From: Candidatus Micropelagos thuwalensis
GTDB lineage: Bacteria; Pseudomonadota; Alphaproteobacteria; RS24
Direction: 5' to 3'
Assembly: GCF_000469155.1 (NCBI RefSeq)
Contig: NZ_AWXE01000003.1
Span: forward strand, 1 to 64,000
DNA length: 64,000 nt
A model generated the notes under the pieces. That model saw only the letters and a program-made list of their open reading frames with translations. It was not told where the DNA came from and searched no databases. Made by a program: the position numbers and the translations under genes. Below, in pieces: positions 1-10,608 of the stretch (within the stretch, counting starts at the first letter, position 1; the number at the start of each line of letters is the position of its first letter).

Positions 1-67
1 GAATTATAAGGATATACATATATCTTGCGCTTTATATCAAGTAATTCAAACAAATATTTCTTAAATT

Positions 68-985
68 TCAAATTAACTCGTTAGAACTATCATCTTTAAA
101 CCTAAGATTTCCCAAAAGACTCTGCTCTAATTTTTTTAAAAATAATAAACGACAAAAAATTTTAATAATTATAGGCGGAAAGCAAAAAGATCGTAAACTG
201 TGACCAGATTGATTTGCGATAAGCTCAAAAATTTCTGATGTTGAAATATCTTTTTTTTCCTTGAAAACTCTAATTGTCGATTTTTTAGAATTATCCAATA
301 TCAGACTCTGAATACCCTCACACAGCGTGTCAACTTTAACATAGCTTCTTAAATTTTCTTTAAATCCTGCTATGGGCATCGGAATTCCCAAAGATAGTAT
401 TTTATCAAGAAGTCCCTTTTTCATATTTCCAGGCTTACCAATTACTAATGGTGGCCTGATTATATGGATTGTCATTGCAGTGGTTTTGCTTAATGCAATC
501 AATTTTTTTTCAGCTTGTCTTTTTGTATGTGCATAAAATGTTGCTGGTTGAGGTTTATCAAGAATTTTAAATGGCTGTTTATTAATTTCTGCTTCACCAA
601 ATACCTTAGCGCTACTCAAGAAAATAAACCTGCTGACCCCAGCTTCAATTGCAGAATTGGCAAGAGCGATTGTAGCGTTACAATTTGTCTGGAAAATTTC
701 GTGTTTTTTTGTTCGTCCCATTAAAAAAGGAGTTTTAGAAACCCCTGCTGCATGAACGATAACATCAACCTTATGAAGAATTTTGTTAATCCTATCATCA
801 ATAATATTAATGTTTCCTTTAATTACATTAAAGCTTGAGTCAAATTGATTGGAATCTCGAACTAAGGCTATGACTTTGTAATTCGCAGTGCTCTGAGAAA
901 GAGTTTCGATAAGCTGTCGCCCAATAAACCCTGAAGCACCAGTAACAAGTATTGTGATTGATGAGTTTTGGCTGATTTCAGTCAT
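68..985 (-). CDS. NAD-dependent epimerase/dehydratase (extended SDR), nucleotide-sugar type
   Basis: 305 aa. An N-terminal Rossmann motif TGASGFIG lies at residues 15-22, a Ser pair at 124-125, and the catalytic YxxxK at Y151-K155 (YAHTK). This is the layout of nucleotide-sugar epimerases and dehydratases of the GalE/WbpV type. It probably interconverts a UDP- or GDP-sugar in the cytoplasm for the surface polysaccharide made by this locus. It is the last complete gene of the minus-strand polysaccharide region, 146 bp after the FAD-linked dehydrogenase. The exact substrate cannot be read from the sequence. The family assignment is firm; the pathway role is inferred from the neighbours. Confidence 0.85.
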   Translation of the reverse strand: MTEISQNSSITILVTGASGFIGRQLIETLSQSTANYKVIALVRDSNQFDSSFNVIKGNINIIDDRINKILHKVDVIVHAAGVSKTPFLMGRTKKHEIFQTNCNATIALANSAIEAGVSRFIFLSSAKVFGEAEINKQPFKILDKPQPATFYAHTKRQAEKKLIALSKTTAMTIHIIRPPLVIGKPGNMKKGLLDKILSLGIPMPIAGFKENLRSYVKVDTLCEGIQSLILDNSKKSTIRVFKEKKDISTSEIFELIANQSGHSLRSFCFPPIIIKIFCRLLFLKKLEQSLLGNLRFKDDSSNELI

Positions 986-1131
986 GCAATAGGTACAAAA
1001 ATATAATATGATTTAAGGTATGTATTCCGGTTCGTTATTTAGAAACCTTATAATTTCCAAGAAACACAATAACTAAACCTGAGTGAACTTATTTGACTAT
1101 TTCATAAATAGCCTAACTACAAACAAATGAA

Positions 1132-2526
1132 TTAATTGATAACACCTTTATTAAATATATTTTGATTATCAATAGACTTTTTAATTTTTAACCGTAAATC
1201 TCTTTCTGCTTCCCCCCTTAGTTCATTGTAGATAACTTTTTTGGTCCGCCCAATTCCGTGCTCTGCAGCAAAGCTACCATTCATTTCGTTTGCTAATGCG
1301 GCAATTTTTTGGCTGAGTCCTCTTTCTTTCTCTGTGAAAGCAGCATTACCTTCAGGTGGAGATATATTAAAGTGAATATTTCCATCCCCCATATGCCCAA
1401 AATAATTTATTCGCAAATTTGGGTTTACTTCAGAACAAATTTTAATAGCGCGAGTAATAAATTCTTCTATTGAACCAATGGGAACGGATATATCGTTTTT
1501 TATCTGCTCCCCTATTAATCTCTGTCCTTCAGGCTGCTCTTCTCTAAAAAACCATATTTTACGTCTCTGTGACTCTGAATTTGCTACAATACAATCTACC
1601 AATTCTGAGGAAACTAGATTGCTTGATAAGTAATCAATCAGAGGCTTACGTATATCCAGAAGTGATGATGTAGCACCCAATTCAAACAAAACATAAATTG
1701 ATGCTCTGTCCTTTACGGGAAAATCATTATCAGTTGAAAGTTTTAAAATCAGATCAACACCAAAATCAGTAAAAAACTCAATTGCCATCAAAAAATTATG
1801 AAACTGACAACTAAAATCACGGCAAAATTTAACTGCTGTGTTTAGATCTTTAAATCCTACAAGGCCAGTTTCAACATTTGTGGATTTTGGCACTAATTTT
1901 AAAACTACTTTGGTTATCAGTCCTAGCGTACCCTCAGACCCACAAAAAAGAGACCTCAGTTGATACCCTGAATTATCTTTTTGAACCTCCCTGACACCTT
2001 CAAACACCTGCCCGTCTGGCAAAACAACTTCCAGGCCTAAAACCAAATCAGTCATCATACCGAACCTAAACGCCTGATTACCACCAGCATTCGTTGCAAC
2101 TAGACCTCCAATTCTAGCAGACCCCTCAGACCCTAGGTGCATAGGGAATTCTAAATTTGTCTCGTTTAAAGCTGCATGAACATCAGCTAAAATTACACCA
2201 GCCTCGACGACCATTAGACCACTGTCCACATCCAATTTGATTATTTTATGCATCTTTTCAAATGAAACGATAATGGATTTACCCTGACTAGGCACCGAGG
2301 CTCCCACAAGACCTGTATTTCCTCCTTGGGGGATAATTTCTATATTTTCATGAGAGCAAACCTTCACAATTTCAGAAACATCATTTGTGTTGGCAGGAAA
2401 AGCAACACCCATTGGAATGGTGCCATTAATATTTAGCCAGTCGCGATAGTATTTTTGAGCATCTTTACCATCAATCCAATTATTCTTACCTATAATGTCT
2501 GAAATCGTTTTCTTTATTTTCGTCAT
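1132..2526 (-). CDS. FAD-binding oxidoreductase, GlcD / D-2-hydroxyacid dehydrogenase type
   Basis: 464 aa, normal length for the family. The N-terminal half (about 35-220) is a PCMH-type FAD-binding domain, with the PQGGNTGLVGASVP pyrophosphate loop near residue 65 and GSEGTLGLIT near residue 200. The C-terminal half is the FAD-linked oxidase domain, with FGHMGDGNIHFN and AEHGIGRTK, the metal-binding and active-site segments of D-lactate/D-2-hydroxyglutarate dehydrogenases. It likely oxidises a D-2-hydroxyacid and passes electrons to a carrier. It sits between sugar-nucleotide genes with gaps of 196 and 146 bp, so it may have its own promoter. A link to polysaccharide synthesis, for example recycling 2-hydroxyglutarate, is only a guess. 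Confidence 0.88.
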   Translation of the reverse strand: MTKIKKTISDIIGKNNWIDGKDAQKYYRDWLNINGTIPMGVAFPANTNDVSEIVKVCSHENIEIIPQGGNTGLVGASVPSQGKSIIVSFEKMHKIIKLDVDSGLMVVEAGVILADVHAALNETNLEFPMHLGSEGSARIGGLVATNAGGNQAFRFGMMTDLVLGLEVVLPDGQVFEGVREVQKDNSGYQLRSLFCGSEGTLGLITKVVLKLVPKSTNVETGLVGFKDLNTAVKFCRDFSCQFHNFLMAIEFFTDFGVDLILKLSTDNDFPVKDRASIYVLFELGATSSLLDIRKPLIDYLSSNLVSSELVDCIVANSESQRRKIWFFREEQPEGQRLIGEQIKNDISVPIGSIEEFITRAIKICSEVNPNLRINYFGHMGDGNIHFNISPPEGNAAFTEKERGLSQKIAALANEMNGSFAAEHGIGRTKKVIYNELRGEAERDLRLKIKKSIDNQNIFNKGVIN

Positions 2527-2722
2527 TTTCGATAATCCATTACATCGGGATACCGCCCTTAGAAACCAATAAGTGTCAAACTAGTTGACGAATTAAAGGC
2601 TACAAAAAAATTCTCTTTGTGAGGGTGATGAGTTAATTTCCTTAAAGGTTTACAACAATGCGCAAAACTTAATCTGGGTCATGATGTCCATAACTTAAAT
2701 ATATATTTTTGAAGTTGCAATC

Positions 2723-3898
2723 TTAGTCAATGCCAAAAATATCTCTTGTGAAAATTTTATGTGAAACGTCACTCAGTTCATCAAATCGGCGGTTGGCGAT
2801 AATTATTTCAGATCGAGATTTAAAATCTACTAAATCTACTACTACCTCAGAATTAAAGAATTTATCAGCCTCGAGTAATGGATCGTAAATAATAACTTCT
2901 ATACCCTTAGCCTTAATACGCTTCATAATACCCTGCACAGCAGATGATCGAAAATTATCAGAACCCTTTTTCATGGCGAGGCGATATATCCCAACAGTTT
3001 TTGGGCTTTGAGCAAGAATTCTATCAGCAATGAAATCTTTTCGGGTTGTATTAGACGTGACAATCGCTTGGATTAAGTTTTGAGGAACATGTTCATAATT
3101 TGCCAGTAATTGCTTCGTATCTTTTGGTAAACAATAGCCACCATAGCCAAAACTAGGATTATTATATTGTTGACCAATTCTGTTATCTAATGAAACACCT
3201 TCAATTATAGACTTAGTATCAAGATTATGCGCCAATGCGTAGCTATCTAACTCGTTGAAAAATGAAACTCGCATTGCAAGATAGGTGTTTGAGAATAGTT
3301 TCACTGCCTCCGCTTCAGTAGGGCGCATATATAGGGTTTCAATATCGGTTTTTAATGCTGCGTCGCACAGAAGTTTCGCAAAAAATTTTCCATCTGGACA
3401 TTCACCACCAATAATAACTCTTGAAGGGTAAAGATTATCGTAGAGGGCGCGACCTTCACGCAAGAACTCGGGTGAGAAAACAATGCGCTCTGTAACGAAT
3501 TTATTTTTCATCTGCGCTGTAAAACCCACTGGAACAGTAGACTTAATAATGATTAGAGCCTTATTGTTATATTCAAGCGCGTCCGCAATAACCGTCTCAA
3601 CAGAACTCGTATCAAAATAATTTGTCTCTGTGTCATAGTCTGTAGGTGTTGCAATCACAATATAGTCAGAATCTGAATATGCCTCAGACTTATCTGTTGT
3701 CGCAACTAAAGATAATTTTGTGTCTTTAAGAGTTTTTTCAATTTCATTATCGACAACTGTTGATAACCCTTTGTTAATTTGCTCTACACGAAAGCTATCA
3801 ATATCTAATACTATGACATCATTATTCTTTGCAAGTAATACAGCTAATGACATTCCCACATATCCAGAGCCAACAATTGTTATTTTGGTATCAGCCAT
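2723..3898 (-). CDS. ugd: UDP-glucose 6-dehydrogenase
   Basis: 391 aa, the size of the short enterobacterial Ugd. NAD-binding GSGYVG lies at residues 10-15, [11 protein letters not shown] at 141-151, and the catalytic cysteine C256 in [10 protein letters not shown]. It oxidises UDP-glucose twice to UDP-glucuronate in the cytoplasm, giving an acidic sugar precursor. Seven bases separate it from gmd upstream, so the two are co-transcribed. galU, which makes UDP-glucose, lies about 50 kb away in this window. A homologue acting on another UDP-hexose is possible but less likely given the length and motifs. Confidence 0.92.
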   Translation of the reverse strand: MADTKITIVGSGYVGMSLAVLLAKNNDVIVLDIDSFRVEQINKGLSTVVDNEIEKTLKDTKLSLVATTDKSEAYSDSDYIVIATPTDYDTETNYFDTSSVETVIADALEYNNKALIIIKSTVPVGFTAQMKNKFVTERIVFSPEFLREGRALYDNLYPSRVIIGGECPDGKFFAKLLCDAALKTDIETLYMRPTEAEAVKLFSNTYLAMRVSFFNELDSYALAHNLDTKSIIEGVSLDNRIGQQYNNPSFGYGGYCLPKDTKQLLANYEHVPQNLIQAIVTSNTTRKDFIADRILAQSPKTVGIYRLAMKKGSDNFRSSAVQGIMKRIKAKGIEVIIYDPLLEADKFFNSEVVVDLVDFKSRSEIIIANRRFDELSDVSHKIFTRDIFGID

Positions 3899-3905
3899 TA
3901 ATCTT

Positions 3906-4988
3906 CTACCTGTATTTGTATCTCATAGCTGTGTTTTGATAGTCTTCATCGACCATTTCTTTGCACATCTGCTGGACAGATATTTGGGGTTCCCATCCAA
4001 GCATCTTTTTAGCCTTTGAAGGATCTCCCAAAAGCTTCTCGACCTCAGCAGGCCGGAAATATCGACTATCAATTCTTAAAATAACTTGACCAACTTTAAC
4101 ATTAGCAGCCCTGTCACCCTCAATTGCGGTCACAGTTCCAATTTCATCGATACCATTGCCTGTAAATTCAAGCTCTATGCCTAATGCTTTCGCTGACCAC
4201 TTGAAAAATTCTCGAACTGAGTGCTGCTTACCAGTTGCAATTACAAAGTCGTGTGGCTCGTCTTGTTGTAACATCATCCACTGCATACGCACGTAATCTT
4301 TAGCGTGCCCCCAATCCCTCAATGCATCAAGATTGCCTAAATAGAGGCACTCTTCTATACCTAGAGCAATTTGGGCAAGACCCCGTGTAATTTTTCGAGT
4401 AACGAAGGTTTCCCCCCTACGTGGGCTTTCATGATTAAAGAGAATGCCATTGCATGCAAAGATATTATATGCCTCGCGATAATTAACGGTTATCCAAAAG
4501 GAATAAAGCTTAGCAACTGCATAGGGTGAGCGTGGATAGAAAGGTGTGTTTTCTGTCTGGGGAACTTCTTGGACTAACCCATATAGCTCAGATGTAGAAG
4601 CCTGATAGAATTTAGTTTTCTTTTCTAAGCCAAGAATTCTTATACCCTCAAGCAACCTTAACGTACCAACGCCATTTACATCTGCTGTGTATTCGGGTGT
4701 TTCAAAACTGACAGCTACATGGCTCTGAGCACCTAAATTGTAAATTTCGTCAGGTTCAATATCAGATAATAGGCGTATTAAATTACTTGTATCTGTCAAA
4801 TCACCATAATGCAGCTTAAAGCGCTGATTTTCTAATTGGGGGTATTCATAAATATGATCTACCCTCTGGGTATTAAGGGAAGAAGAACGACGTTTAATTC
4901 CATGGACCTCATAACCTTTATCAAGCAGTAACTCTGCTAGATAAGAACCATCTTGTCCTGTAACTCCAGTTATTAGGGCTTTTTTCAC
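3906..4988 (-). CDS. gmd: GDP-mannose 4,6-dehydratase
   Basis: 360 aa, full length. The N-terminus carries the Gmd-type NADP motif [11 protein letters not shown] (from residue 7). The STSELYG segment and YAVAK supply the Thr-Glu-Tyr-Lys catalytic set. [16 protein letters not shown] and [10 protein letters not shown] are diagnostic of this family. It converts GDP-mannose to GDP-4-keto-6-deoxymannose, the precursor of GDP-fucose, rhamnose or perosamine. No GDP-fucose synthase follows in the window, so the final sugar is unknown. It lies 197 bp downstream of wzz on the same strand. Confidence 0.95.
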   Translation of the reverse strand: MKKALITGVTGQDGSYLAELLLDKGYEVHGIKRRSSSLNTQRVDHIYEYPQLENQRFKLHYGDLTDTSNLIRLLSDIEPDEIYNLGAQSHVAVSFETPEYTADVNGVGTLRLLEGIRILGLEKKTKFYQASTSELYGLVQEVPQTENTPFYPRSPYAVAKLYSFWITVNYREAYNIFACNGILFNHESPRRGETFVTRKITRGLAQIALGIEECLYLGNLDALRDWGHAKDYVRMQWMMLQQDEPHDFVIATGKQHSVREFFKWSAKALGIELEFTGNGIDEIGTVTAIEGDRAANVKVGQVILRIDSRYFRPAEVEKLLGDPSKAKKMLGWEPQISVQQMCKEMVDEDYQNTAMRYKYR

Positions 4989-5185
4989 AAAATAACGTTT
5001 TCTAAATGTGTTGACATAATTATTAATGGAATGTTCATAAGATAGAGATCATAATCAAGAAAATTATTGATAAAAGCAATTAAATTCATATAAAGATTAA
5101 GCCTCATCCAATTAGAACTTCTGGACCTTGCATTAATAATTTTTAATATCAATAACTATTAAAATTAAACATTTGTTTCTGATGT

Positions 5186-6106
5186 TTAGTCAGATTTACG
5201 ATAACTATAAAAATAATCAATTACAAAGTATGAAATTGCAAAAAATAGACCTAAAAAAGCTCCCATTAAACTAATGATAGCCCGCGAAGGTTCAGATTTG
5301 GACTCAGGAACTGTTGCAGGGTCTATAGTTTTGAAAACATATTCTTCACGAACATTTGCCAACATCATAGTTTCAGTCTGTGACTGAATGAGATTAAAAA
5401 ATAATTTACGAAGTTCTGTAAGCGGTGTCTGATCTATTTGTTGACGTAAATAAGCTATAGAACTTTCTGCTTCCTTAATTTCTTGTTCTCGAATGGCGTT
5501 GTTAAGATCCTTGATGACCAAGCCTGTCCACTCTGCGGCAATGTCAGGACTCTCATGTTTGAACCCTATTCTGATAAAGTCAGTTGCAGTATCCTCTTCA
5601 ATCACCAAAGCATACATAAAGGCACTGTATATCTGCTCATTTGATGGTGTGTAACTCTCATTAACCCATGTTTTTGTTTTAACATCATATAAACTGGAAT
5701 TAAGCTCAAGCTTTCTTGTCCCTGCATCCCAACGTTGAACAGCCAGGAGTTGAGGAGCGATTTTATGGCGTTCGACAAATTCACGAATGAATTTTCTTGA
5801 TTTCAGAACCTCAAGCCCTAAGGAAGCCTTGTTAATCCCATCATCTGGCAATGCAACCCCAGCTAAAGAAGCGAGACCCCCGAATTGTCCTGCAATACCA
5901 GACATGCCTCCACCTTTTCCATCTTCGGCAGGGGCAACAAGCGCTTCAGCTTGGAAAAAATTAGGTAAAGTTATGGCATAAATAATAGAAATGAAGGCAG
6001 CGATAACGGTGAAGGTAGCTATTATTCTTTTTTTATCCCATAGAACTTTCATCAGTTCCAGCAGGTCTATTTCATCAGCTGGAATGTCAACCTTAGATTC
6101 AGACAT
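5186..6106 (-). CDS. Wzz/chain-length-determinant-like inner-membrane protein
   Basis: 306 aa. It has the polysaccharide co-polymerase layout: a cytoplasmic N-terminus (DEIDLLELMKVLWDKKR), a transmembrane helix at about 31-53, a periplasmic domain with a helical part around 200-245, a proline-rich PATVPESKSEPSRA motif before the second membrane helix, and a short basic tail. No Walker motifs follow, so this is the kinase-less Wzz form rather than a Wzc autokinase. It should set chain length or couple synthesis to export through the Wza-like gene two bases upstream. A glycine-rich stretch (GKGGGMSGIAGQFGG) around residues 83-97 is typical of long-loop Wzz proteins. Confidence 0.85.
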   Translation of the reverse strand: MSESKVDIPADEIDLLELMKVLWDKKRIIATFTVIAAFISIIYAITLPNFFQAEALVAPAEDGKGGGMSGIAGQFGGLASLAGVALPDDGINKASLGLEVLKSRKFIREFVERHKIAPQLLAVQRWDAGTRKLELNSSLYDVKTKTWVNESYTPSNEQIYSAFMYALVIEEDTATDFIRIGFKHESPDIAAEWTGLVIKDLNNAIREQEIKEAESSIAYLRQQIDQTPLTELRKLFFNLIQSQTETMMLANVREEYVFKTIDPATVPESKSEPSRAIISLMGAFLGLFFAISYFVIDYFYSYRKSD

Positions 6107-6108
6107 AG

Positions 6109-7965
6109 CTACAACCCACTGATAGCAGCAATCGCGACTGCCCCTTGATAAACAATAGAAATCACATCTCTCCAGAATGGCAAAGACTGACGATAGTCAT
6201 AATCCACTGGTACAATAATGGTATCACCTTCACTTAAAAGCTTGTCCGAACCATATCTAAACCAGCCGCCCTTGGGTTGTGCTACATTACCATTGGCCTT
6301 GACGATATAAATATTATCTTCATCGGCCAGTTGCGTTATACCAGCAGCCAACGTTAAGTAATCTTCGATTTCAAATTGCGAATTATAGACATATGAACTT
6401 TGACGCCTTACCTCTCCAAAAACGGTTATCGTATTACTTCTTTCAGGAATATAAAGCGCATCCCCATCTGAAAGAACTAAATTAGCATCATTCCTTCCTG
6501 CCAATGCGCGTGGCAAATCAATAATAACACGCCCTATTCCTGAGTAAGTTTCAAGCTGTTCAGTAATGAATTCAACATCTTCGACATCCAGCTGATTAGT
6601 TGACTGGGTTTGAGAGGAACTAACAACTTGCCGCCGCACTTCCTCAGCCAATTCTCTGGCCCTAAAAGCTTCTCTTTGGCGAACTTTCTCACGTGTAAAA
6701 ACAGCCCCATGCAGAAAAGAGGCTTCCGTCGGACCACCAGCACGTGCCATAAGGTCACTAATGCGCTCACCAGCAGCCATTAGATAAGTACCAGGATAAT
6801 TCACTTCACCTTGAATATTTACACGGATAGCAGAGGCTTTATTCATTACATAATTTGATTTATTCACCTTAGTGTATGACGTAGCCTTAAAATTGAAGTG
6901 GATGGCGTCACCATCAAAAAAACTAAACTTTTCGTTTTGACTAAAATTTAAAATTTTATTCGGTGAATCGGAAATCAGTGATGAATAAATAACAGCCTCG
7001 ATATCTGCCCCTGGCGCCATCCCCCCCGCATAGGAGATTATCGCCTTTGCATCATCGCCGCCCTTAAGCTCAAAAATTCCTGGACGTTTGACCGCACCGG
7101 TTATTTGTAAATTTTTATTCGACTCCCCGACCAAAATGACATCATTTGACCTCAAATTAATGTCGGAAGAATTGTCCCCATTAATGAGAAAATCATACAG
7201 ATCGACTTTACCAACGAGCTTCCCCCCCCTCTTGACCTGAATATTCCTGTAGGTACCTAGTTCAGTAATGCCACCAGCCAGATAGAGGGCATGCGTAACT
7301 CTCGAGAGGGCCGGCATTGAGTAAACACCAGGTGCCTCAACATTGCCTGCAATAAAAATATTGATGAATTTTGTTTTGCCAATTGTAACCGTCGCATTAA
7401 CGCCAACCAGTTGGGAGTTTACACGGTTACGTATGAGTTCTTGCGCCTCATATAACTTCAGACCATTAAGATTAATCGGCCCAACTTTTGGCAGTAAGAT
7501 TGACCCGTTTCTGTCAATTTCAATTGTATAGCTTACGCTTTCAGCACCATAATATTGAATGATAATTTGATCACCCAACCCCAAAAGATAATCATCGGGG
7601 GCCTGAGCATCATCTGCAATCTTGAACTCCCCCCTCTCGGAAGAAAAAAGCTCCTCCCCAAATCGTGACAAATCTCCTCGGAAGCCCAGGTAAGTTCTTA
7701 AATCCTCTTTATCTTTTTTATCAGGCAACTCGATGGTAAAATCTTCCATCTCCCGGCCGATACCGGTTTCTTTATCTTCAAAACCTCCCTTTAAATCGTC
7801 AATATCAAACCCCAGACTTTGAGCAAGTTCCTTTTGATCTCTTGTTTGTGCAAGGGTATCAGAGACAATACCTATTGAAAAAAAATTCAAAGCAAAGGCT
7901 GCGCCGAATAAGGAAAATAAAAGACAATATCTTTTAAAAATTGAATTACGAAATAAGGGAAACAT
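6109..7965 (-). CDS. polysaccharide export outer-membrane protein, Wza/GfcE-like with SLBB domains
   Basis: 618 aa, longer than E. coli Wza (about 380). A signal peptide ends near residue 40 (DTLAQ). The Poly_export domain (DYLLGLGDQIIIQYYG) starts near residue 124. Several SLBB-like segments follow (INIFIAGNVEAPGVYSMP, LQITGAVKRPGIFEL, ITVFGEVRRQSSYVY). No lipobox cysteine is present, unlike classical Wza, so outer-membrane anchoring must differ. The extra length comes from additional SLBB repeats, and the last residues are hydrophobic. It probably forms the translocon for the polysaccharide whose precursors come from gmd and ugd. It follows the small lipoprotein gene by 26 bp and precedes wzz by 2 bp. 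Confidence 0.9.
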   Translation of the reverse strand: MFPLFRNSIFKRYCLLFSLFGAAFALNFFSIGIVSDTLAQTRDQKELAQSLGFDIDDLKGGFEDKETGIGREMEDFTIELPDKKDKEDLRTYLGFRGDLSRFGEELFSSERGEFKIADDAQAPDDYLLGLGDQIIIQYYGAESVSYTIEIDRNGSILLPKVGPINLNGLKLYEAQELIRNRVNSQLVGVNATVTIGKTKFINIFIAGNVEAPGVYSMPALSRVTHALYLAGGITELGTYRNIQVKRGGKLVGKVDLYDFLINGDNSSDINLRSNDVILVGESNKNLQITGAVKRPGIFELKGGDDAKAIISYAGGMAPGADIEAVIYSSLISDSPNKILNFSQNEKFSFFDGDAIHFNFKATSYTKVNKSNYVMNKASAIRVNIQGEVNYPGTYLMAAGERISDLMARAGGPTEASFLHGAVFTREKVRQREAFRARELAEEVRRQVVSSSQTQSTNQLDVEDVEFITEQLETYSGIGRVIIDLPRALAGRNDANLVLSDGDALYIPERSNTITVFGEVRRQSSYVYNSQFEIEDYLTLAAGITQLADEDNIYIVKANGNVAQPKGGWFRYGSDKLLSEGDTIIVPVDYDYRQSLPFWRDVISIVYQGAVAIAAISGL

Positions 7966-7991
7966 ACCAATCCACTTGCTATTTACTTGGT

Positions 7992-8522
7992 CTAATTTTG
8001 TTTTGTTAATGTCATAAGTTTATTTTGTGGCTCAATATATTGTTGTATTTCAATAATTTCATCAGCATCATTAACAACAATTTTATTAATATATCTAACT
8101 TCACTTTCACAAGATTGATTAAAAATTAAGAGATTATCCTGCAAGTTTTCTTCCCATTCACCACAGTTCTTTTGAATAGAATATGCATCCTCATCATTAA
8201 GTTCTACAGAACCAACCTCGTCGCCTTGAATATCATATTCTCCTTCAAAGTCGCCAAAACCAACAATAGACACTACAGACCATCCATCAAAAAATAATGA
8301 GTTTCCAAATTTATCAGCAAATAGAGTTCCATTAGGTAATTCCATAGCTATTAATTTATAATTAAGATTGTCATAAGTCGCATCCCAATAATAGTTTTGC
8401 ATCTTAGGTTGAGGATTAGAGGAAGTAAAAGCTCCTATCTGACTAGAAGATACTGAACATGAAAAATTTATGAAAGAAATAGCAATTAAAAAAGCTAGGT
8501 ATAAGTTTGTATTTTTTTTCAT
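7992..8522 (-). CDS. small lipoprotein, possibly YjbF/GfcB-like
   Basis: 176 aa. The N-terminal signal ends in a lipobox ISFINFSC, so Cys22 should be lipidated. The mature part has the order seen in YjbF/GfcB capsule lipoproteins: an LPNGTLFADKFGNSLFFDGW strand pair, a central acidic region, and a C-terminal segment with NKIVVNDADEIIEIQQYIEP. It is shorter than E. coli YjbF (about 210 aa), so I call it family-like only. Its start overlaps the end of the YjbH-like gene by 4 bp (ATGA-type coupling) and the Wza gene follows, matching the gene content of gfc/yjb loci. Confidence 0.55.
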   Translation of the reverse strand: MKKNTNLYLAFLIAISFINFSCSVSSSQIGAFTSSNPQPKMQNYYWDATYDNLNYKLIAMELPNGTLFADKFGNSLFFDGWSVVSIVGFGDFEGEYDIQGDEVGSVELNDEDAYSIQKNCGEWEENLQDNLLIFNQSCESEVRYINKIVVNDADEIIEIQQYIEPQNKLMTLTKQN

Positions 8523-10591
8523 GGTTTCATTCTACTCTTGTTATTCGATAAAGTGTCATATCTAGCACCTCTTAAGCTATGCCACAACTCACCTGAAAAA
8601 CCCTCTAATCTTGCCCCACCATCACGTTGTATGGTTCTGAGGCGAGATTGATAATTGTTCCTTGTATCACGACCAAATAATGCATTAAGAGGAACTTTAA
8701 AGTAAAGACCTTTATCAAAACTACCCTCTCCAAAATCCTCAGCAGATACGTCTGTCTGTGTAGCCCAAACACCTACTTTCCATCCATTATCGAAAGTTCG
8801 TCGAAGTTCAAAGGTTGCCCCCTTATCCTCAGCAAGATATTGACCAACATGAAGCGCAGCATCAAAGTTATAAAGCGGTGTCGCCCAATAAGCACTCACA
8901 AATCCGGTAACAGCTTCATAATCCAGATGGTCAAACTGACGGTCATAATCTCTTTTCTTTGCCCAATGCAAACTAGCGCCCGTTGCAAACCTTGATTGAG
9001 GCTTAGAAAATAAAACTTCTCCCCCTATACCTGAAAACATTTCCTCAAAAATACCGGCCTCTAACCTGATAAAGGTGATCTTATTTATTGAATTTTGATA
9101 AGCTAAGAAAAAACTTTCAACGCCAGTTTCACCTTGTTGATAATATTTTTTCATTTCCGATCTTACCCTTGGTAATACTGAGTCACTTTCTCTAATTATT
9201 GTATCGAAGTTGTTTTCCAAATCGACTGCTATAGATGATCGAATAGTAAAATTAGCTGGAAGAGGTATTGTAGATTTTAGTTGGGCATATAACTGGTATC
9301 TTAGAGGTTCATCGGGATCCATTAATTGCAGACGGTTTTGCAATGCAATATCAACAGGTATTCTAAATTTAACAAAATTAGTCCTACGAAACGGCTTTTT
9401 AATCTGTCTAGGTAATAATATATCCAACTGATTTACAAAAGTTTCAACACTATCATTGTGAATATTCATAGGCCTTATTGTTTCCAATGTATGAAGACGG
9501 TACCCCTCCTCATTAACAGTAATTGCAATAGATTTAAAATTTTGCGGAAGGTGAAGGTCAGCCAATCTTAATGCAACGCCAATAGCATCGGGCCAACTTC
9601 TATAGTCTTTATTACTTACCTCAAGATTAATTTCTTCCCCCTCAGGCTCGTAGTCTGCAGACATTAAAATTAATCCTGCCTTGCTCATATCAAGCAATAA
9701 GCGATCATACCAACTCGAGGGATTATAGCCTTCGGGAAACTCGTTTTTTTTCATATCAAGAGTGGATTTATAGAATCTTTCAGGATATTTTGGCGAAGTT
9801 TGCTTTGTATTTAAACTCGCAGAAATCTTAAATCCAAATTCATCGTTGTGTTTGTAATTTGCAGCCAGATGAAGATCTTCAAACAACTCCCACTCTAAGC
9901 CAAAGCTGTATGGGGTATCTGGGGATTTGCTACCTCTTCCAACCTGGAAGTTATACTCGTCAGGATTGTATTCAGCTAAAATTTTCAATGGGTAATTAGG
10001 AACAGCATATGTTAGGCCTCCAAAAATTCCGGCATTTTTACCGCTGAAGAAGTTATCGAAACTAAACTCTCCACCTTGGCCAGTAACAGCACTTCGCTCT
10101 TCAAATCTATCAGAAATATTTTTTAACGGGTTATCAAAATCACCTTTTCCAGCAAGGCGGCCCCACCCAACACCTAGGGTAACATCTAGGGGACCATATT
10201 TTTTGGAACCAACAATATATTCTGAACCATAAACTCCAGTACCAGCCACATCCCTTATACCAATAGCAATTTGAGGTAAGTAATTACTTTCCTCCAACAG
10301 CCTTATTTTGGCTTCGTAACTTCTGTCATAGTAAAAAAAGTCTTCAAACCCCACATACCTAAAAGTTGTTTCAAACCAAGGTGTCGCTTGATAATTAAGA
10401 GAGTAAACGCTTACTGTGTCTTGTTTTGAGACCGTAGCACGTAGATAGCCATCTTTCATCATGCGAGCAGAAGGGATATCTATAATCCCGGTTGTTCCCA
10501 AATCCCCAGCTTTAGCACCAAAGGATATGAAAAAAGATGATAATAAGAAAAATGGCCCTAGTAGAAGGGCCATTTTAAAAATTTTATTCAT
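8519..10591 (-). CDS. YjbH/GfcD-like outer-membrane exopolysaccharide protein
   Basis: 690 aa, the size of YjbH/GfcD. After a signal peptide (cleavage near SFGAKA-GDLG) come the family's hallmarks: GTTGIIDIPSARMMKDGYLRATVS, YQATPWFETTFRY, and a long beta-strand-rich body ending in an outer-membrane-type segment (NNYQSRLRTIQRDGGARL). YjbH proteins are predicted outer-membrane barrels needed for secretion of group-4-like capsule or exopolysaccharide. The gene follows the YjbE-like gene by 17 bp and overlaps the lipoprotein gene. No clear YjbG/GfcC gene is seen nearby. Confidence 0.85.
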   Translation of the reverse strand: MNKIFKMALLLGPFFLLSSFFISFGAKAGDLGTTGIIDIPSARMMKDGYLRATVSKQDTVSVYSLNYQATPWFETTFRYVGFEDFFYYDRSYEAKIRLLEESNYLPQIAIGIRDVAGTGVYGSEYIVGSKKYGPLDVTLGVGWGRLAGKGDFDNPLKNISDRFEERSAVTGQGGEFSFDNFFSGKNAGIFGGLTYAVPNYPLKILAEYNPDEYNFQVGRGSKSPDTPYSFGLEWELFEDLHLAANYKHNDEFGFKISASLNTKQTSPKYPERFYKSTLDMKKNEFPEGYNPSSWYDRLLLDMSKAGLILMSADYEPEGEEINLEVSNKDYRSWPDAIGVALRLADLHLPQNFKSIAITVNEEGYRLHTLETIRPMNIHNDSVETFVNQLDILLPRQIKKPFRRTNFVKFRIPVDIALQNRLQLMDPDEPLRYQLYAQLKSTIPLPANFTIRSSIAVDLENNFDTIIRESDSVLPRVRSEMKKYYQQGETGVESFFLAYQNSINKITFIRLEAGIFEEMFSGIGGEVLFSKPQSRFATGASLHWAKKRDYDRQFDHLDYEAVTGFVSAYWATPLYNFDAALHVGQYLAEDKGATFELRRTFDNGWKVGVWATQTDVSAEDFGEGSFDKGLYFKVPLNALFGRDTRNNYQSRLRTIQRDGGARLEGFSGELWHSLRGARYDTLSNNKSRMKP

Positions 10592-10608
10592 TTTATTAAA
10601 TAAAGCTC

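Noticed and set aside
1-19. Possible start of another minus-strand gene (ATG at 19, product beginning MYILII), maybe a membrane sugar transferase following the epimerase
   Set aside because: Only six codons are in the window and no clear ribosome binding site is visible.
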